NCBI RefSeq assembly: GCF_001428305.1
Contig: NZ_LMRZ01000007.1
Location: 1-64,000 of the forward strand
Length of the DNA: 64,000 bases
Source of the DNA: Janibacter sp. Soil728
GTDB lineage: Bacteria > Actinomycetota > Actinomycetes > Actinomycetales > Dermatophilaceae
Reading direction: 5' to 3'
The notes under the pieces were generated by a model. The model searched no databases. It saw only the letters and a list, made by a program, of their open reading frames with translations, and had not been told where the DNA came from. Made by a program: the position numbers and the translations under genes. Below, in pieces: positions 1-7,972 of the stretch; within the stretch, counting starts at the first letter, position 1, and each line of letters opens with the position of its first letter.

Positions 1-103
1 CCTCAGCATCGCGCCTCAGCATCGCGAGCCATCCGCGGCTATGCCGATGACCCGAGACACCCCTATTCCGATGTCGCGAGACACCCTATTCCGATGTCCT
101 GAG
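1..103. repeat. Short tandem direct repeats at window start
   Basis: The first 26 bases are two exact copies of a 13-mer (CCTCAGCATCGCG). From 44 to 103 a 23-24 bp unit beginning CCGATG and containing CGAGACACC is repeated twice, with a third partial copy. No gene is supported in 1-207. The unit looks a little like the ends of IS481-type elements, but no transposase is present, so its origin is unknown. Confidence 0.5.
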
Positions 104-136
104 CCAGCACACTGCCCCCGCTACCAAATGTCGAGA

Positions 137-160
137 GGCCCGGACCAGTTGGTCCGGGCC
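137..160 (+). terminator. GC-rich hairpin followed by TTT
   Basis: The arms GGCCCGGACC and GGTCCGGGCC pair perfectly around a 4-nt loop and are followed on the plus strand by TTT. It could end a plus-strand transcript entering from the left, and it also lies 48 bp past the stop of the minus-strand thioesterase gene. Confidence 0.5.
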
Positions 161-207
161 TTTCGTCGTGCTTGGGCGCAGCGGGTGCGGGCGATGGGGG
201 CGAGCCG

Positions 208-735
208 TCAGCTGTCGCCCATGATGAGGCAGCTGGCGACCGCGTGAGCGATGACCCGTCCGGTCGTGTCGGTGATCTCGGCCTGGGCGGTGGCCGTGCG
301 GCGTCCGATGGACACCACGCGCCCTTCGCAGGTGAGCGTGCCGCTGCCCAGGGTGGCCGGGCGGGTGAACTTGATCGTCAGGTCGAGGGATGTGTACGCG
401 GTGCCAGCCGCCAGCTTGGTGTGGACGGCGCAGCCGAGGGCTGAGTCCGCGAGGGTCGCCAGCACGCCACCGTGCACGGTGCCGATCGGGTTGTAGTGCC
501 ACTCCTGCGGAGTGAGCTCGAAGACAGCCCGACCGTCGCTGACCTCGACCAGACCCATGCCGAGGGTCGCGTTGATCGGCGGCGGCGGGAACCCCCCTTC
601 GCCCAGCTTCTCGAAGAAGTCGATCCCGTCGAGCTCCCGAGCGGGGGCAGCGAAGACCTGCGGGTCGGCCCACGCATAGGTGCGTTCGCGCACGTCCGTG
701 GTGTCGGGCGTCGGGTCCGGAGGTGCCGCGCTCAT
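208..735 (-). CDS. PaaI-family (hotdog) thioesterase
   Basis: The 175-residue protein is predicted to hydrolyse acyl-CoA thioesters in the cytoplasm. The hotdog core is clear: the segment HYNPIGTVHGGVLATLADSA carries the HGG motif and the catalytic-helix region of the PaaI/YbgC group, followed by a T-SLDLTIKFTRPA strand and a C-terminal strand pair. The ATG at 735 was chosen because it overlaps the stop of the upstream ene-reductase gene in an ATGA junction, so the two are translationally coupled. A longer frame upstream has no coding character. The substrate cannot be told; the coupling suggests that the same enone or acyl compounds are handled by both enzymes. Confidence 0.85.
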   Translation of the reverse strand: MSAAPPDPTPDTTDVRERTYAWADPQVFAAPARELDGIDFFEKLGEGGFPPPPINATLGMGLVEVSDGRAVFELTPQEWHYNPIGTVHGGVLATLADSALGCAVHTKLAAGTAYTSLDLTIKFTRPATLGSGTLTCEGRVVSIGRRTATAQAEITDTTGRVIAHAVASCLIMGDS

Positions 736-1811
736 GCCGACGCCAGGGTGGGGTAGTCGGTGTAGCCGCGCGGGCCGCCGGCGTACAGCGTGTCCGGGTC
801 GACCTGGTTGAGCGGCGCGTCCAGGCGCAGGCGCTCGACGACATCGGGGTTGGCCAGGGCCCAGCGGCCGAGCGGGGCGATGTCGGCCAGGCCGGCCTCG
901 ACGTCGTCGGCGATCTGGTCGCGGTCGCGTCCGTAGCGCACGACGAGCAGAGCGGTGGGCCACAGGTCGCGCAGGGAGCGCAGGAGCTCGTCGTCGCCGG
1001 CGTGGTGGACGTGGAGGTAGGCGAGGTTCAGTGGAGCCAGCTCGCCGACCAGGTGACGGTACTGGGCGCGGATGGCGTCGGGGCCCCCTTCGTCCAGCCC
1101 GCCGAGGGGGAACCCGGGGGAGATGCGGATCCCGGTGCGCTCGGGGCCGATGGCGTCGGCGACCGCGGTGGCGACCTCGACGACGATGCGCGAACGGTGC
1201 TCGACCGAGCCGCCGTACTCGTCGGTGCGCTCGTTGGCGTTCGGTGCGAGGAACTGGTGCAGGAGATAGCCGTTGGCGCCATGGATCTCGACACCGTCAG
1301 CGCCGGCCTCGATCGCCGAGCGGGCGGCGTGCACGAACTCGGCGACGATCCCGCCGATCTCGTCGGTGGCCAGTGCGCGCGGGGTGGGCGTGCTCTGCAT
1401 GCCCGTCGGGGTGAAGAAGTCCTGCTCGGCGGAGATCGCCGACGGTGCGACCGACTGACGGTGGTGCGGGGTGTTGTCCGGGTGCGACAGGCGACCGACG
1501 TGCATGAGCTGGATGAAGACGTGGCCCCCGGCCTGGTGGACCGCGTCCGTGACGCCCTTCCATCCGGCGATGTGCTCGGGGGTGTGGATGCCCGGGGTGT
1601 TGAGGTAGCCCTGGCCGTCCGCGGAGGGCTGGGTGCCCTCGGTGATGAGCAGCCCGAGCGAGGCGCGCTGGGCGTAGTACTCGGCGGCGAGCGCGGTGGG
1701 GGTGCCGTCGGCATCGGCGCGGTTGCGGGTCATCGGCGCCAGCGCGAGACGGTGGGGAAGGGAGAGGGAGCCCAGGGTGAAGGGTTCCCAGAGAGTGGGG
1801 CTGAGTGACAT
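732..1811 (-). CDS. Old Yellow Enzyme-family ene-reductase (NADH:flavin oxidoreductase)
   Basis: This 359-residue FMN enzyme should reduce activated C=C bonds (enones, maleimides, nitro compounds) with NAD(P)H. It begins with the standard start of a TIM barrel (LWEPFTLGSLSLPHRLALAPMTRNRA). It has the substrate-binding HGANGYLLHQFLAP motif in which His and Asn hold the substrate carbonyl, then the NERTDEYGGS stretch and a C-terminal phosphate-binding segment. Length is normal for NemA/XenA-type proteins. It is first in a minus-strand pair with the thioesterase (4-nt overlap). The SDR and HxlR genes upstream fit a small electrophile-response locus, which is an inference from context. Confidence 0.9.
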   Translation of the reverse strand: MSLSPTLWEPFTLGSLSLPHRLALAPMTRNRADADGTPTALAAEYYAQRASLGLLITEGTQPSADGQGYLNTPGIHTPEHIAGWKGVTDAVHQAGGHVFIQLMHVGRLSHPDNTPHHRQSVAPSAISAEQDFFTPTGMQSTPTPRALATDEIGGIVAEFVHAARSAIEAGADGVEIHGANGYLLHQFLAPNANERTDEYGGSVEHRSRIVVEVATAVADAIGPERTGIRISPGFPLGGLDEGGPDAIRAQYRHLVGELAPLNLAYLHVHHAGDDELLRSLRDLWPTALLVVRYGRDRDQIADDVEAGLADIAPLGRWALANPDVVERLRLDAPLNQVDPDTLYAGGPRGYTDYPTLASA

Positions 1812-1860
1812 GGCGACGTCCTTGCTGGAGTAGGTGGTCGGGGTGCGGGTGAGCGTCGGG

Positions 1861-2556
1861 TCAGCGACTCAGCTGCGGGTAGAGCGTCTCGATCGGCCGG
1901 GAGAGGCCCGCCTTGACGTCGACGCTCAGCTGGTCGGCGAGGATCTCGTACTGGCCCTCCTCGAGGCCGGCGTAGGCACTGCGCACGACGTCGGCAGGGT
2001 CGTTCTTCGGTCCGGGAGCACCGGCGGCCATGGGGGTGTCGGCGTAGCCCAGGTGCAGGGACGCGACGTGGATGCCGTCGCCGACGAGGGCCACACGTTG
2101 GGTGTTGGTCGCCGACCAGAGCGCCGACTTGGTGGCGCTGTACACGTCGCCGATGCCGTACCAGCTGAGGACCGACAGCACGTTGAGCACGATCCCGCCG
2201 TGGGTGCGCAGCGCGGGGAGAAAGGCGTTGGTGACGTCGAGGGCTCCCCAGAAGTTGGTGTCGAAGAGCTCGCGTGCGGCGCTGAGGTCACCCAGCACGC
2301 TGGAGCCGTTGGCGCCGCCGGCGTTGTTGACCACGACGGTGACGTCCTGCGCAGTGCGGGCCGCCTCGACGACGGAGTCGTGGTCGGTGATGTCCAGGCG
2401 CAGCGGCACGATGCGCGGGTCATCCCACTCGCGGGGGGAGCGGGCGGCGGCGTACACCTTGGCGGCACCGCGCTCCAGCGCCTGTCCGACGAAGTGCGTC
2501 CCGAGTCCGCCGTTGGCGCCGGTCACGAGCACGACCGAGTTGGCGAGAGAGGGCAT
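1861..2556 (-). CDS. SDR family oxidoreductase
   Basis: This is a short-chain dehydrogenase/reductase of 231 residues. The cofactor motif GANGGLG is at residues 13-19, NNAG follows near 77-80, and the catalytic YSATK tetrad part is at Tyr139-Lys143, so it should be active with NAD(P). The ATG at 2556 sits directly before the MPSLANSVVLVTGA start typical of the family; the much longer upstream open frame runs antisense through the HxlR gene and is not coding. The two operator repeats at 2597-2638 lie in its promoter, so it is very likely the target of the divergent HxlR regulator. The substrate is unknown. Confidence 0.9.
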   Translation of the reverse strand: MPSLANSVVLVTGANGGLGTHFVGQALERGAAKVYAAARSPREWDDPRIVPLRLDITDHDSVVEAARTAQDVTVVVNNAGGANGSSVLGDLSAARELFDTNFWGALDVTNAFLPALRTHGGIVLNVLSVLSWYGIGDVYSATKSALWSATNTQRVALVGDGIHVASLHLGYADTPMAAGAPGPKNDPADVVRSAYAGLEEGQYEILADQLSVDVKAGLSRPIETLYPQLSR

Positions 2557-2596
2557 GGGTTCTCCTGTTCGAGGGCACAGACGTCGATCCGTGCGA

Positions 2597-2638
2597 GTTG
2601 GTGTTTCCAACCTACTGGGGTCGGTTGGTATTTCCAAC
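2597..2638. promoter_or_regulatory. Tandem HxlR-type operators
   Basis: Two copies of an inverted repeat, GTTGGTGTTTCCAAC (2597-2611) and GTTGGTATTTCCAAC (2624-2638), differ at one central base and are spaced 27 bp start to start. They occupy the 99-bp gap between the divergent SDR and HxlR genes. The symmetry (GTTGG-N5-CCAAC) and position are what is expected for a dimeric winged-helix repressor controlling its own gene and the neighbour. Confidence 0.8.
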
Positions 2639-2655
2639 TCGGGTACGATCGTGGG

Positions 2656-3093
2656 ATGAAGACGCAGGTACGTGAGTGCTCCGTGGCCAGGACGCTGGAT
2701 CTCGTGGGCACCAAGTGGACACTGCTCGTCGTGCGTGAGCTGCTCCTGGGCAGTCGCCGGTTCGAGGAGATCGTGCGGTTCACAGGTGGCCCGCGAGACA
2801 TCCTCACCGACCGTCTGCGCAAGCTCGAGGCCCACGGGCTGGTGACGCGGGTCCAGTACGAGGAACGGCCGCCGAGGTTCGAGTACCACCTGACCGACGT
2901 CGGCCGCTCGCTCGCCCCGATCGTCTCCACGATGCGGGAGTTCGGTGACCGTCACCTGGCTGGCGAAGGGGACCCACCGCTGCGGCTCGACCACTCCTGC
3001 GGCTCGGAGTTCCACCCGGTCCTCGCCTGTGCCGCGTGCGGCGAGGTCGTGCGACGAGGCGAGGTCCAGGTGGCTGATCCCGCGCTCGGCTGA
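2656..3093 (+). CDS. HxlR family transcriptional regulator
   Basis: The 145-residue protein has the HxlR winged helix: CSVARTLDLVGTKWTLLVVRELL, then the recognition region around GGPRDILTDRLRKLEAHGLV and the wing YHLTDVGRSLAP. The conserved N-terminal Cys (residue 8) common in thiol- and electrophile-sensing HxlR proteins is present. The C-terminal tail carries a CxxC pair (LACAACGEVV), so redox or metal sensing is possible but unproven. It is divergent from the SDR gene with two matching operators between them. The ATG at 2656 begins the MKTQVREC sequence. Confidence 0.88.
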   Translation: MKTQVRECSVARTLDLVGTKWTLLVVRELLLGSRRFEEIVRFTGGPRDILTDRLRKLEAHGLVTRVQYEERPPRFEYHLTDVGRSLAPIVSTMREFGDRHLAGEGDPPLRLDHSCGSEFHPVLACAACGEVVRRGEVQVADPALG

Positions 3094-3122
3094 GCTCGCG
3101 CCTCTCGTCGGACCCGGGGCGT

Positions 3123-3171
3123 GGGTGGAGGTCGACTCGCGGAGGTTTCGTCCGCGAGTCGACCTCCACCC
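3123..3171. terminator. Perfect 21-bp hairpin between convergent genes
   Basis: Positions 3123-3143 and 3151-3171 are exact reverse complements (21 bp) around a 7-nt loop. The hairpin lies between the convergent HxlR and aldehyde dehydrogenase genes and has no T-run. It may be a bidirectional terminator or one copy of a dispersed palindromic element. Confidence 0.65.
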
Positions 3172-3199
3172 GGCCCGTGCATGGCGTGCAGGTGGTCGG

Positions 3200-4687
3200 T
3201 CAGAGGGCGATGTTGACGGCCTTGACCTGGGTGTACAGATCAAGCGCCTCGGAGCCGAGCTCGCGGCCCCAGCCCGACTGCCCGTACCCACCGAAGGGCA
3301 GGCCGGCGTCGAAGGCGTGGAAGGTGTTGATCCACACCTGGCCGGCCTTCAGGCGCGCGGCCACGCGGTGTGCCCGGCTCAGGTCCTTGGTCCACAGACC
3401 AGCTGCCAGGCCGTACACGGTGTCATTGGCGGCAGCGATCACCTCGTCTTCGTCCGTGAACGGCAGGGCGACGGCGACGGGGCCGAAGATTTCTTCGCGC
3501 ACGATCGACATGTCGGGCGTCGCATCGACGAACACGGTGGGCTCGACGTAGTAGCCGGACTCGCCGACGCGCTCACCACCGACGAGGGCGCGAGCACCGG
3601 CCGCCTTGCCCGCCTCCAGGTATCCAGTGACCCGGTCGAGCTGTTCCTGTGAGACCAGCGGCGTGATGGCCGACTCGGGGTCGGAGCCCGGCCCGACCTT
3701 GAGCTGCGCGACGGCCTCGGCAAGGGCCCCGGTGAACTCGTCGAAGATGTCGGCGTGGACGTAGACCCGCGTCCCGGCCTCGCAAGCCTGCCCGGAGTTG
3801 AACGTGAATCCCATGATGGTGCCGGCAACAGCCGCTGGGATGTCGGCGTCGGCAAAGATGATGTGCGGCGACTTGCCGCCCAGCTCGAGCGACACCTTCT
3901 TCAAGTTGCCGCGGGCGGCGTCGACGATCAGCTTGCCCACCTCGGTGGAGCCGGTGAAAGCGATCTTGTCGACATCGGCGTGGCCGGAGAGCGCTGCTCC
4001 GGCCTCACCGTCGCCGGTGACGATGTTGACCACTCCCGCGGGTACGCCCGCCTCGACGAGGATCTCGCCGAGCATCAGCGCCGACAGGGGGGTCTGCTCG
4101 GCGGGCTTCAGGACGACCGTGTTCCCCGTCGCGAGGGCGGGAGCGATCTTCCACGCGGCCATGAGGATGGGGAAGTTCCACGGGATGATCTGTCCGCAGA
4201 CACCCACCGGCTCGCGGCGCGTGTAGGCGTGGAACTCCTGGGCCGGGTCGGCGAGCAGCATCGAGGGGTTGTTCGTGGTGCCGGTCAACTTCGTGGGCCA
4301 TCCGGCGTAGTAGCGGAAGCACTCGGCAGCGAATCGAACGTCGACCGCCGTGGCGACGCCGACGGACTTGCCATTGTCCAAGGACTCGAGCTCGCCCAGA
4401 TCCTCGGCGTAGGTGTCCATGAGCTCGGCGATGCGCCAGATGAGCTTCTCTCGTGTGTTCGGGCGCATGGTGCTCCAGCCACCGGAGTCGAAGGCCCGTC
4501 TGGCGGCAGCGACGGCGAGGTCGATGTCCTCCCCGACCCCTTGGGGAACAGCGGCGAGCACCTCGCCGGTTGCCGGGTCGTGGGTGTCGAAGGTCCGTCC
4601 CGATCGAGCGGCGACCCATTCGCCGTCGATGAGCATTCGAACCGGGGAGTTGAGGAATTCCTTGACCCTGGCAGATGTGATGGGCAT
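3200..4687 (-). CDS. NAD(P)-dependent aldehyde dehydrogenase
   Basis: This 495-residue cytoplasmic enzyme oxidises aldehydes to carboxylates. All family landmarks are visible: the cofactor segment IIPWNFPILMAAWKIAPALA, the GSTEVG motif, the general base Glu in LELGGKSP (about residue 267) and the nucleophile Cys in NSGQACEAG (about residue 301), then EEIFGPV near the C-terminus. AAAGGAG lies 7 nt before the ATG. It has its own promoter region containing a TGTTCA-N5-TGGACA inverted repeat that is also found before the alcohol dehydrogenase gene, so it is likely the second step of the same alcohol oxidation pathway. Exact aldehyde unknown. Confidence 0.93.
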   Translation of the reverse strand: MPITSARVKEFLNSPVRMLIDGEWVAARSGRTFDTHDPATGEVLAAVPQGVGEDIDLAVAAARRAFDSGGWSTMRPNTREKLIWRIAELMDTYAEDLGELESLDNGKSVGVATAVDVRFAAECFRYYAGWPTKLTGTTNNPSMLLADPAQEFHAYTRREPVGVCGQIIPWNFPILMAAWKIAPALATGNTVVLKPAEQTPLSALMLGEILVEAGVPAGVVNIVTGDGEAGAALSGHADVDKIAFTGSTEVGKLIVDAARGNLKKVSLELGGKSPHIIFADADIPAAVAGTIMGFTFNSGQACEAGTRVYVHADIFDEFTGALAEAVAQLKVGPGSDPESAITPLVSQEQLDRVTGYLEAGKAAGARALVGGERVGESGYYVEPTVFVDATPDMSIVREEIFGPVAVALPFTDEDEVIAAANDTVYGLAAGLWTKDLSRAHRVAARLKAGQVWINTFHAFDAGLPFGGYGQSGWGRELGSEALDLYTQVKAVNIAL

Positions 4688-4750
4688 GAACGGGCTCCTT
4701 TGGTGGACAACGCGATACGGCTCACGCTAGGCAGGTGTGGCGGTCATGAG

Positions 4751-4767
4751 TGTTCAGTCTCTGGACA
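4751..4767. promoter_or_regulatory. Shared operator, copy 1 (TGTTCA-N5-TGGACA)
   Basis: The 17-bp sequence TGTTCAGTCTCTGGACA lies 64-80 bp upstream of the aldehyde dehydrogenase start. It has the same half-sites and spacing as the site at 7890-7906. The half-sites are imperfect inverted repeats (TGTTCA / TGGACA). It is proposed as a binding site of the AcoR-like activator at 7973-9622. Confidence 0.65.
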
Positions 4768-4825
4768 ATCGAGAGGCCACCAGCACTGCGGACCGCATCG
4801 TCACCAGCCGTGCCGCGACGGTCTG

Positions 4826-5782
4826 TCAGAGTCGGTCGTCGGCGATCATGCGGTTGAGGGCGGCAGGTACCTCGAGCACCGACCCGATGGCCGTCACCCG
4901 GGCGCCGGCATCACGGGCCAACCGCTGTGCCTCGTCGTCATCGTCGGCCGGCGCCAGGATGATGAGCTCGTCGATGGCCCCGGCCGCCGGGGTGGCATCG
5001 ATCTCGTCGGTGACCCGACAGTCCGAGAGGAGCAGGACGACGCGGCGCCGCGCCCGGGCGCCAGCCAGCTGGACCTCCGCCTCGCGCAGCGCCCCAGCGA
5101 GCCCGGTGGTGCCGTGGCCACGCAGCGACAGGATTCGTTCGATGGTCCGCGTGGTGGCGGGCGCTTCAGCGATCCGCTTGAGCGGCGTCGTGGTGGCGGC
5201 GAACGCGAGCACCGAGTGCTCCTCGGGCGCGAGCGTGAGGCATGCCGCGCCGGCGACCGCGGCCGTGGTCAGCCGCGCCCCGTTCATGGATCCGGAATGG
5301 TCGATGACCAGGCACAGCGCCAGCTCGGGCCGGGCCCAGTCGGCAGCGGACATCTCATCCAGGGAGGGCATCCGGCCCTCGGCGCGAGCCCCGACGATCG
5401 CGTCCATCGACCGGTCGAGGTCCAGGTCGCCGCCGCGATGTGCCGGCACGGTCCGGCGCTTCGAGACACCGCGGTTGCGAGGGATGCCTCGTCGGGTCTG
5501 GTCGAGGATCAGCCGTGGTGCGAGCCGCCGTACGGCCGCCCGTAGTCCCTCGTCGGTTGCATGCGACATCTCGACGAGCAGTGTCAGGGTGTCGTCAGGG
5601 TCGTCGTTGAGTGCGTCGTCGAGAGCTTCGAGGTCGAGCTCGCCCACCTCGGGGGAGAGCTCGGCGAACTTCGGGTTCTTGGCCAGGTCAGCGCGACCCG
5701 TGGTGCGTGGCGCCGACCTCCGCTGGCGAGACTCGGGTGTGCTGGGTGGGGGTGTAGCGCCCGCCCCGGGAGGCGGGCTCAG
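4826..5782 (-). CDS. VWA-domain protein, partner of MoxR ATPase
   Basis: The C-terminal half is a von Willebrand factor A domain: LCLVIDHSGSMNGARL carries the MIDAS motif DxSxS, followed by the conserved Thr in GHGTTGLAGAL and the Asp in LLLSDCR, so divalent-metal binding is expected. The N-terminal part (LAKNPKFAELSPEVGELD) belongs to the protein, so the start must lie before it. The only plausible initiation codon there is CTG at 5782, overlapping the MoxR stop (CTGA); this gives 318 residues. MoxR/VWA pairs act as chaperones for metal or cofactor insertion into partner enzymes. The partner here is probably the alcohol dehydrogenase encoded upstream in the operon. Confidence 0.8.
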   Translation of the reverse strand: MSPPPGAGATPPPSTPESRQRRSAPRTTGRADLAKNPKFAELSPEVGELDLEALDDALNDDPDDTLTLLVEMSHATDEGLRAAVRRLAPRLILDQTRRGIPRNRGVSKRRTVPAHRGGDLDLDRSMDAIVGARAEGRMPSLDEMSAADWARPELALCLVIDHSGSMNGARLTTAAVAGAACLTLAPEEHSVLAFAATTTPLKRIAEAPATTRTIERILSLRGHGTTGLAGALREAEVQLAGARARRRVVLLLSDCRVTDEIDATPAAGAIDELIILAPADDDDEAQRLARDAGARVTAIGSVLEVPAALNRMIADDRL

Positions 5783-6708
5783 AGTTCCCCCGGCGACCCC
5801 TGTGAGTCGGGGTCGGGATCGTTCTCGGGGTCGACCGGTTCGGCGCCGAAGATGTCGACGTACAGGTCGGTGATCACCTGCTCGGGCGTGCGGTCGCACC
5901 CGTCCTGGAGACGAATCCTTCCCGAGAGGGACACTCTGGCTGCCGCGAGCCCCACATGCCAGTCGTCGGTCGGGGTGCCGCGCAACTTGGCCAGCTCGAC
6001 CGCGAGTCGGGCGACGTCGATGGCGCCTCGCACCGACGACCCGAAGCGGATGTCCGCGTGCTCGCGCGTGCTCCGGACGAGCTCGACGACCTTGGCGCGC
6101 CACTGCGGGTCGAGGTCGTCCGTGCGCAGGCCGACGATCGCCTGCTCGGCCTCTGCGCTCTGATAGTCCATCGAGATCCGACAGGTGCGGTCGTACAACG
6201 CGCCCGACACCCGAGCTGTCCCGACCGCGTCGAAGGGGTTCATCGCCGCTACCAGGGAGAACCCCTCGGCAGCGGCGACCCGACCCAGGCGAGGCACGGT
6301 GATCTCGAGCTCGGACATCGCGGTCAGCAGGACGTTGAGAGTCTCCTCGGGGATCCGGTTGAGCTCCTCGACGTACAGGAGACCGCCGGTGCGCAGCGCC
6401 TCCAGCAACGGACCATCCTCGAAGATCTCCGGCACGTAGCCCTTGCTCAGCACGAGGGCCGGGTCGAAGTGACCGATGAGGCGCGCCGGCGTGAGCTCGG
6501 CGTTGCCCTCGACCATGACGAAGGGGATGTGCCGACCAGAGGCGACGCGGCGTAGCAGCGTCGACTTGCCGGTCCCGGGCGGCCCCTCCAGCAGTACGTG
6601 GGCGCCGCTGAGCAGCGCCGCCTCAAGGAGCTGTGCCTCGGTCGCGCGGTCGACGACCTCCGTCGGGCCGCCTCGGACGGACGACCCGACGGAGGATGTG
6701 GGAGTCAC
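5779..6708 (-). CDS. MoxR-family AAA+ ATPase
   Basis: The 309-residue AAA+ protein has Walker A (GPPGTGKST, about 40-48), Walker B with the MoxR signature (GLLYVEELNRIPEETLN), sensor 1 (LVAAMNP) and a C-terminal lid region. It is encoded 15 bp after the alcohol dehydrogenase stop and overlaps the VWA gene. MoxR proteins with VWA partners mature metalloenzymes; the best-known case is methanol dehydrogenase assembly, where moxR sits beside mxa genes. A similar role for the mycofactocin-linked alcohol dehydrogenase is an inference from this operon. Confidence 0.9.
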   Translation of the reverse strand: MTPTSSVGSSVRGGPTEVVDRATEAQLLEAALLSGAHVLLEGPPGTGKSTLLRRVASGRHIPFVMVEGNAELTPARLIGHFDPALVLSKGYVPEIFEDGPLLEALRTGGLLYVEELNRIPEETLNVLLTAMSELEITVPRLGRVAAAEGFSLVAAMNPFDAVGTARVSGALYDRTCRISMDYQSAEAEQAIVGLRTDDLDPQWRAKVVELVRSTREHADIRFGSSVRGAIDVARLAVELAKLRGTPTDDWHVGLAAARVSLSGRIRLQDGCDRTPEQVITDLYVDIFGAEPVDPENDPDPDSQGSPGEL

Positions 6709-6723
6709 GATCTGTTCGCTCCT

Positions 6724-7836
6724 TCAGTGACTGTGGACGACGACGCCACGGACGTTCTTGCCGGCGAGCAGGTCGTCGTAGCCCTCTTGGACCTGGTCGA
6801 GGGTGTAGGTGCGCGTGATGATCTCGTCGAGCTTGAGGTCGCCACTCTGGTACAGCCCGAGGATCCGCGGGATGTCCACGGTCGGGTTGCAGTCACCGAA
6901 GAGGCTGCCCTTCAGGGACTTCCTGAAGAGGGTCATGATCGAGCCGGGCAGCTCGATGTTCTGCTCCTCGAGCTTGTTGAGGCCCGTGAGCACCACCACA
7001 CCGCCCTTGCCGACTGCGTTGAAGCCGCCGGCGACGATCTCGGAGGTCATCAGGCCGGGAGTCAGGATGGCCGAATCGGCCATCTGCCCGCGGGTCAGGT
7101 CGGTGATCGCCTCCATCGCCTCGTCGGTGCTGGCAAAGCTGTGGGTGGCACCCAGCTCCATCGCCTTCTCGCGCTTGTTCTCCAAGGGGTCGATCGCGAT
7201 GATGTTCTTCGCGCCGGCGAGGCGGGCGCCCTGCACGGCGTTGATGCCGATGCCGCCGATGCCGACGACCATCACGGTCTGGCCGGCCTTCACGTTCGCG
7301 GTGTTCACCGCTGCACCCCAACCGGTGGGCACACCGCACCCGACGAGCACGGCCTTCTCGAGCGGCAGGTCGTCGTCGACCTTGACGCAAGAGTTCTGGT
7401 GGATGACTCCGTACTGGCTGAACGTCCCGAGCATGCACATCGCGCCGTAGTCGCCGCGAGGGCCGGTGATCGGGAATCGGGGTCCGGGCAGGTAGCCCTC
7501 GAGGATCGTGGCTCCCATGTCGCAGATGGACTGCTGACCGTTGGCGCAGTATCGGCAGGATCCGCAGTTGGGGATGAAGGAGCAGACGACGTGGTCGCCC
7601 ACCTTGACCCGTGACACGCCGGGTCCGACCTCCTGGATGATGCCCGCGCCCTCGTGCCCGAGCACCATCGGCAGGCGTGCCTCGAGGTCGCCGTGCGCGA
7701 TGTGTACGTCGGAGTGGCACAGGCCGGCGTGGGTGTACTGGATCAAGACCTCTCCTTCGCGAGGCTTGTCCAGGGTGAGTTCCTCGATCTCGATGCGCTT
7801 GCCGGTTTCGACGACGACTGCTGCCTGGGTCTTCAT
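6724..7836 (-). CDS. NDMA-dependent-type zinc alcohol dehydrogenase (mycofactocin-linked)
   Basis: This 370-residue medium-chain dehydrogenase has catalytic zinc ligands (GLCHSDVH, GHEGAG), a four-Cys structural zinc lobe (CGSCRYCANGQQSIC) and the Rossmann motif VVGIGGIGINAVQGARLAGA. Its closest recognisable relatives are class III-like enzymes called NDMA-dependent alcohol dehydrogenases. These hold NAD so tightly that they need an external electron acceptor, and they co-occur with mycofactocin genes; here mftA-F start 2.5 kb away. It is the first gene of an operon with moxR and the VWA gene. A 17-bp inverted repeat lies 54-70 bp upstream, shared with the aldehyde dehydrogenase promoter. Likely function: oxidation of short primary alcohols with electrons passed to mycofactocin. 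Confidence 0.88.
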   Translation of the reverse strand: MKTQAAVVVETGKRIEIEELTLDKPREGEVLIQYTHAGLCHSDVHIAHGDLEARLPMVLGHEGAGIIQEVGPGVSRVKVGDHVVCSFIPNCGSCRYCANGQQSICDMGATILEGYLPGPRFPITGPRGDYGAMCMLGTFSQYGVIHQNSCVKVDDDLPLEKAVLVGCGVPTGWGAAVNTANVKAGQTVMVVGIGGIGINAVQGARLAGAKNIIAIDPLENKREKAMELGATHSFASTDEAMEAITDLTRGQMADSAILTPGLMTSEIVAGGFNAVGKGGVVVLTGLNKLEEQNIELPGSIMTLFRKSLKGSLFGDCNPTVDIPRILGLYQSGDLKLDEIITRTYTLDQVQEGYDDLLAGKNVRGVVVHSH

Positions 7837-7889
7837 GAGGTCTCCTCGAGTTGGGTCTGCTCACCGTGGCACGCGTCACTCGACGCATC

Positions 7890-7906
7890 TGTTCAAGAAC
7901 TGGACA
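7890..7906. promoter_or_regulatory. Shared operator, copy 2 (TGTTCA-N5-TGGACA)
   Basis: TGTTCAAGAACTGGACA lies between the divergent alcohol dehydrogenase (start 7836) and AcoR-like regulator (start 7973) genes. It matches the site at 4751-4767 at both 6-bp half-sites and in the 5-bp spacer length. This placement allows it to control both directions. Confidence 0.68.
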
Positions 7907-7972
7907 TACATCTCTCCCGCGCAGGTGCATGATGGGCAGTGGCAGGGCACACACCTGACCTGGAGGAACTCC

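Noticed and set aside
1-103. End of an insertion sequence at the window start
   Set aside because: The short repeats resemble IS ends only loosely and no transposase frame is visible in the window.
7840-7972. A sigma-54-type promoter for the alcohol dehydrogenase, suggested by the AcoR-like regulator
   Set aside because: No TGGCAC-N5-TTGC-type element is present, the regulator lacks the GAFTGA loop, and actinobacteria lack sigma-54.
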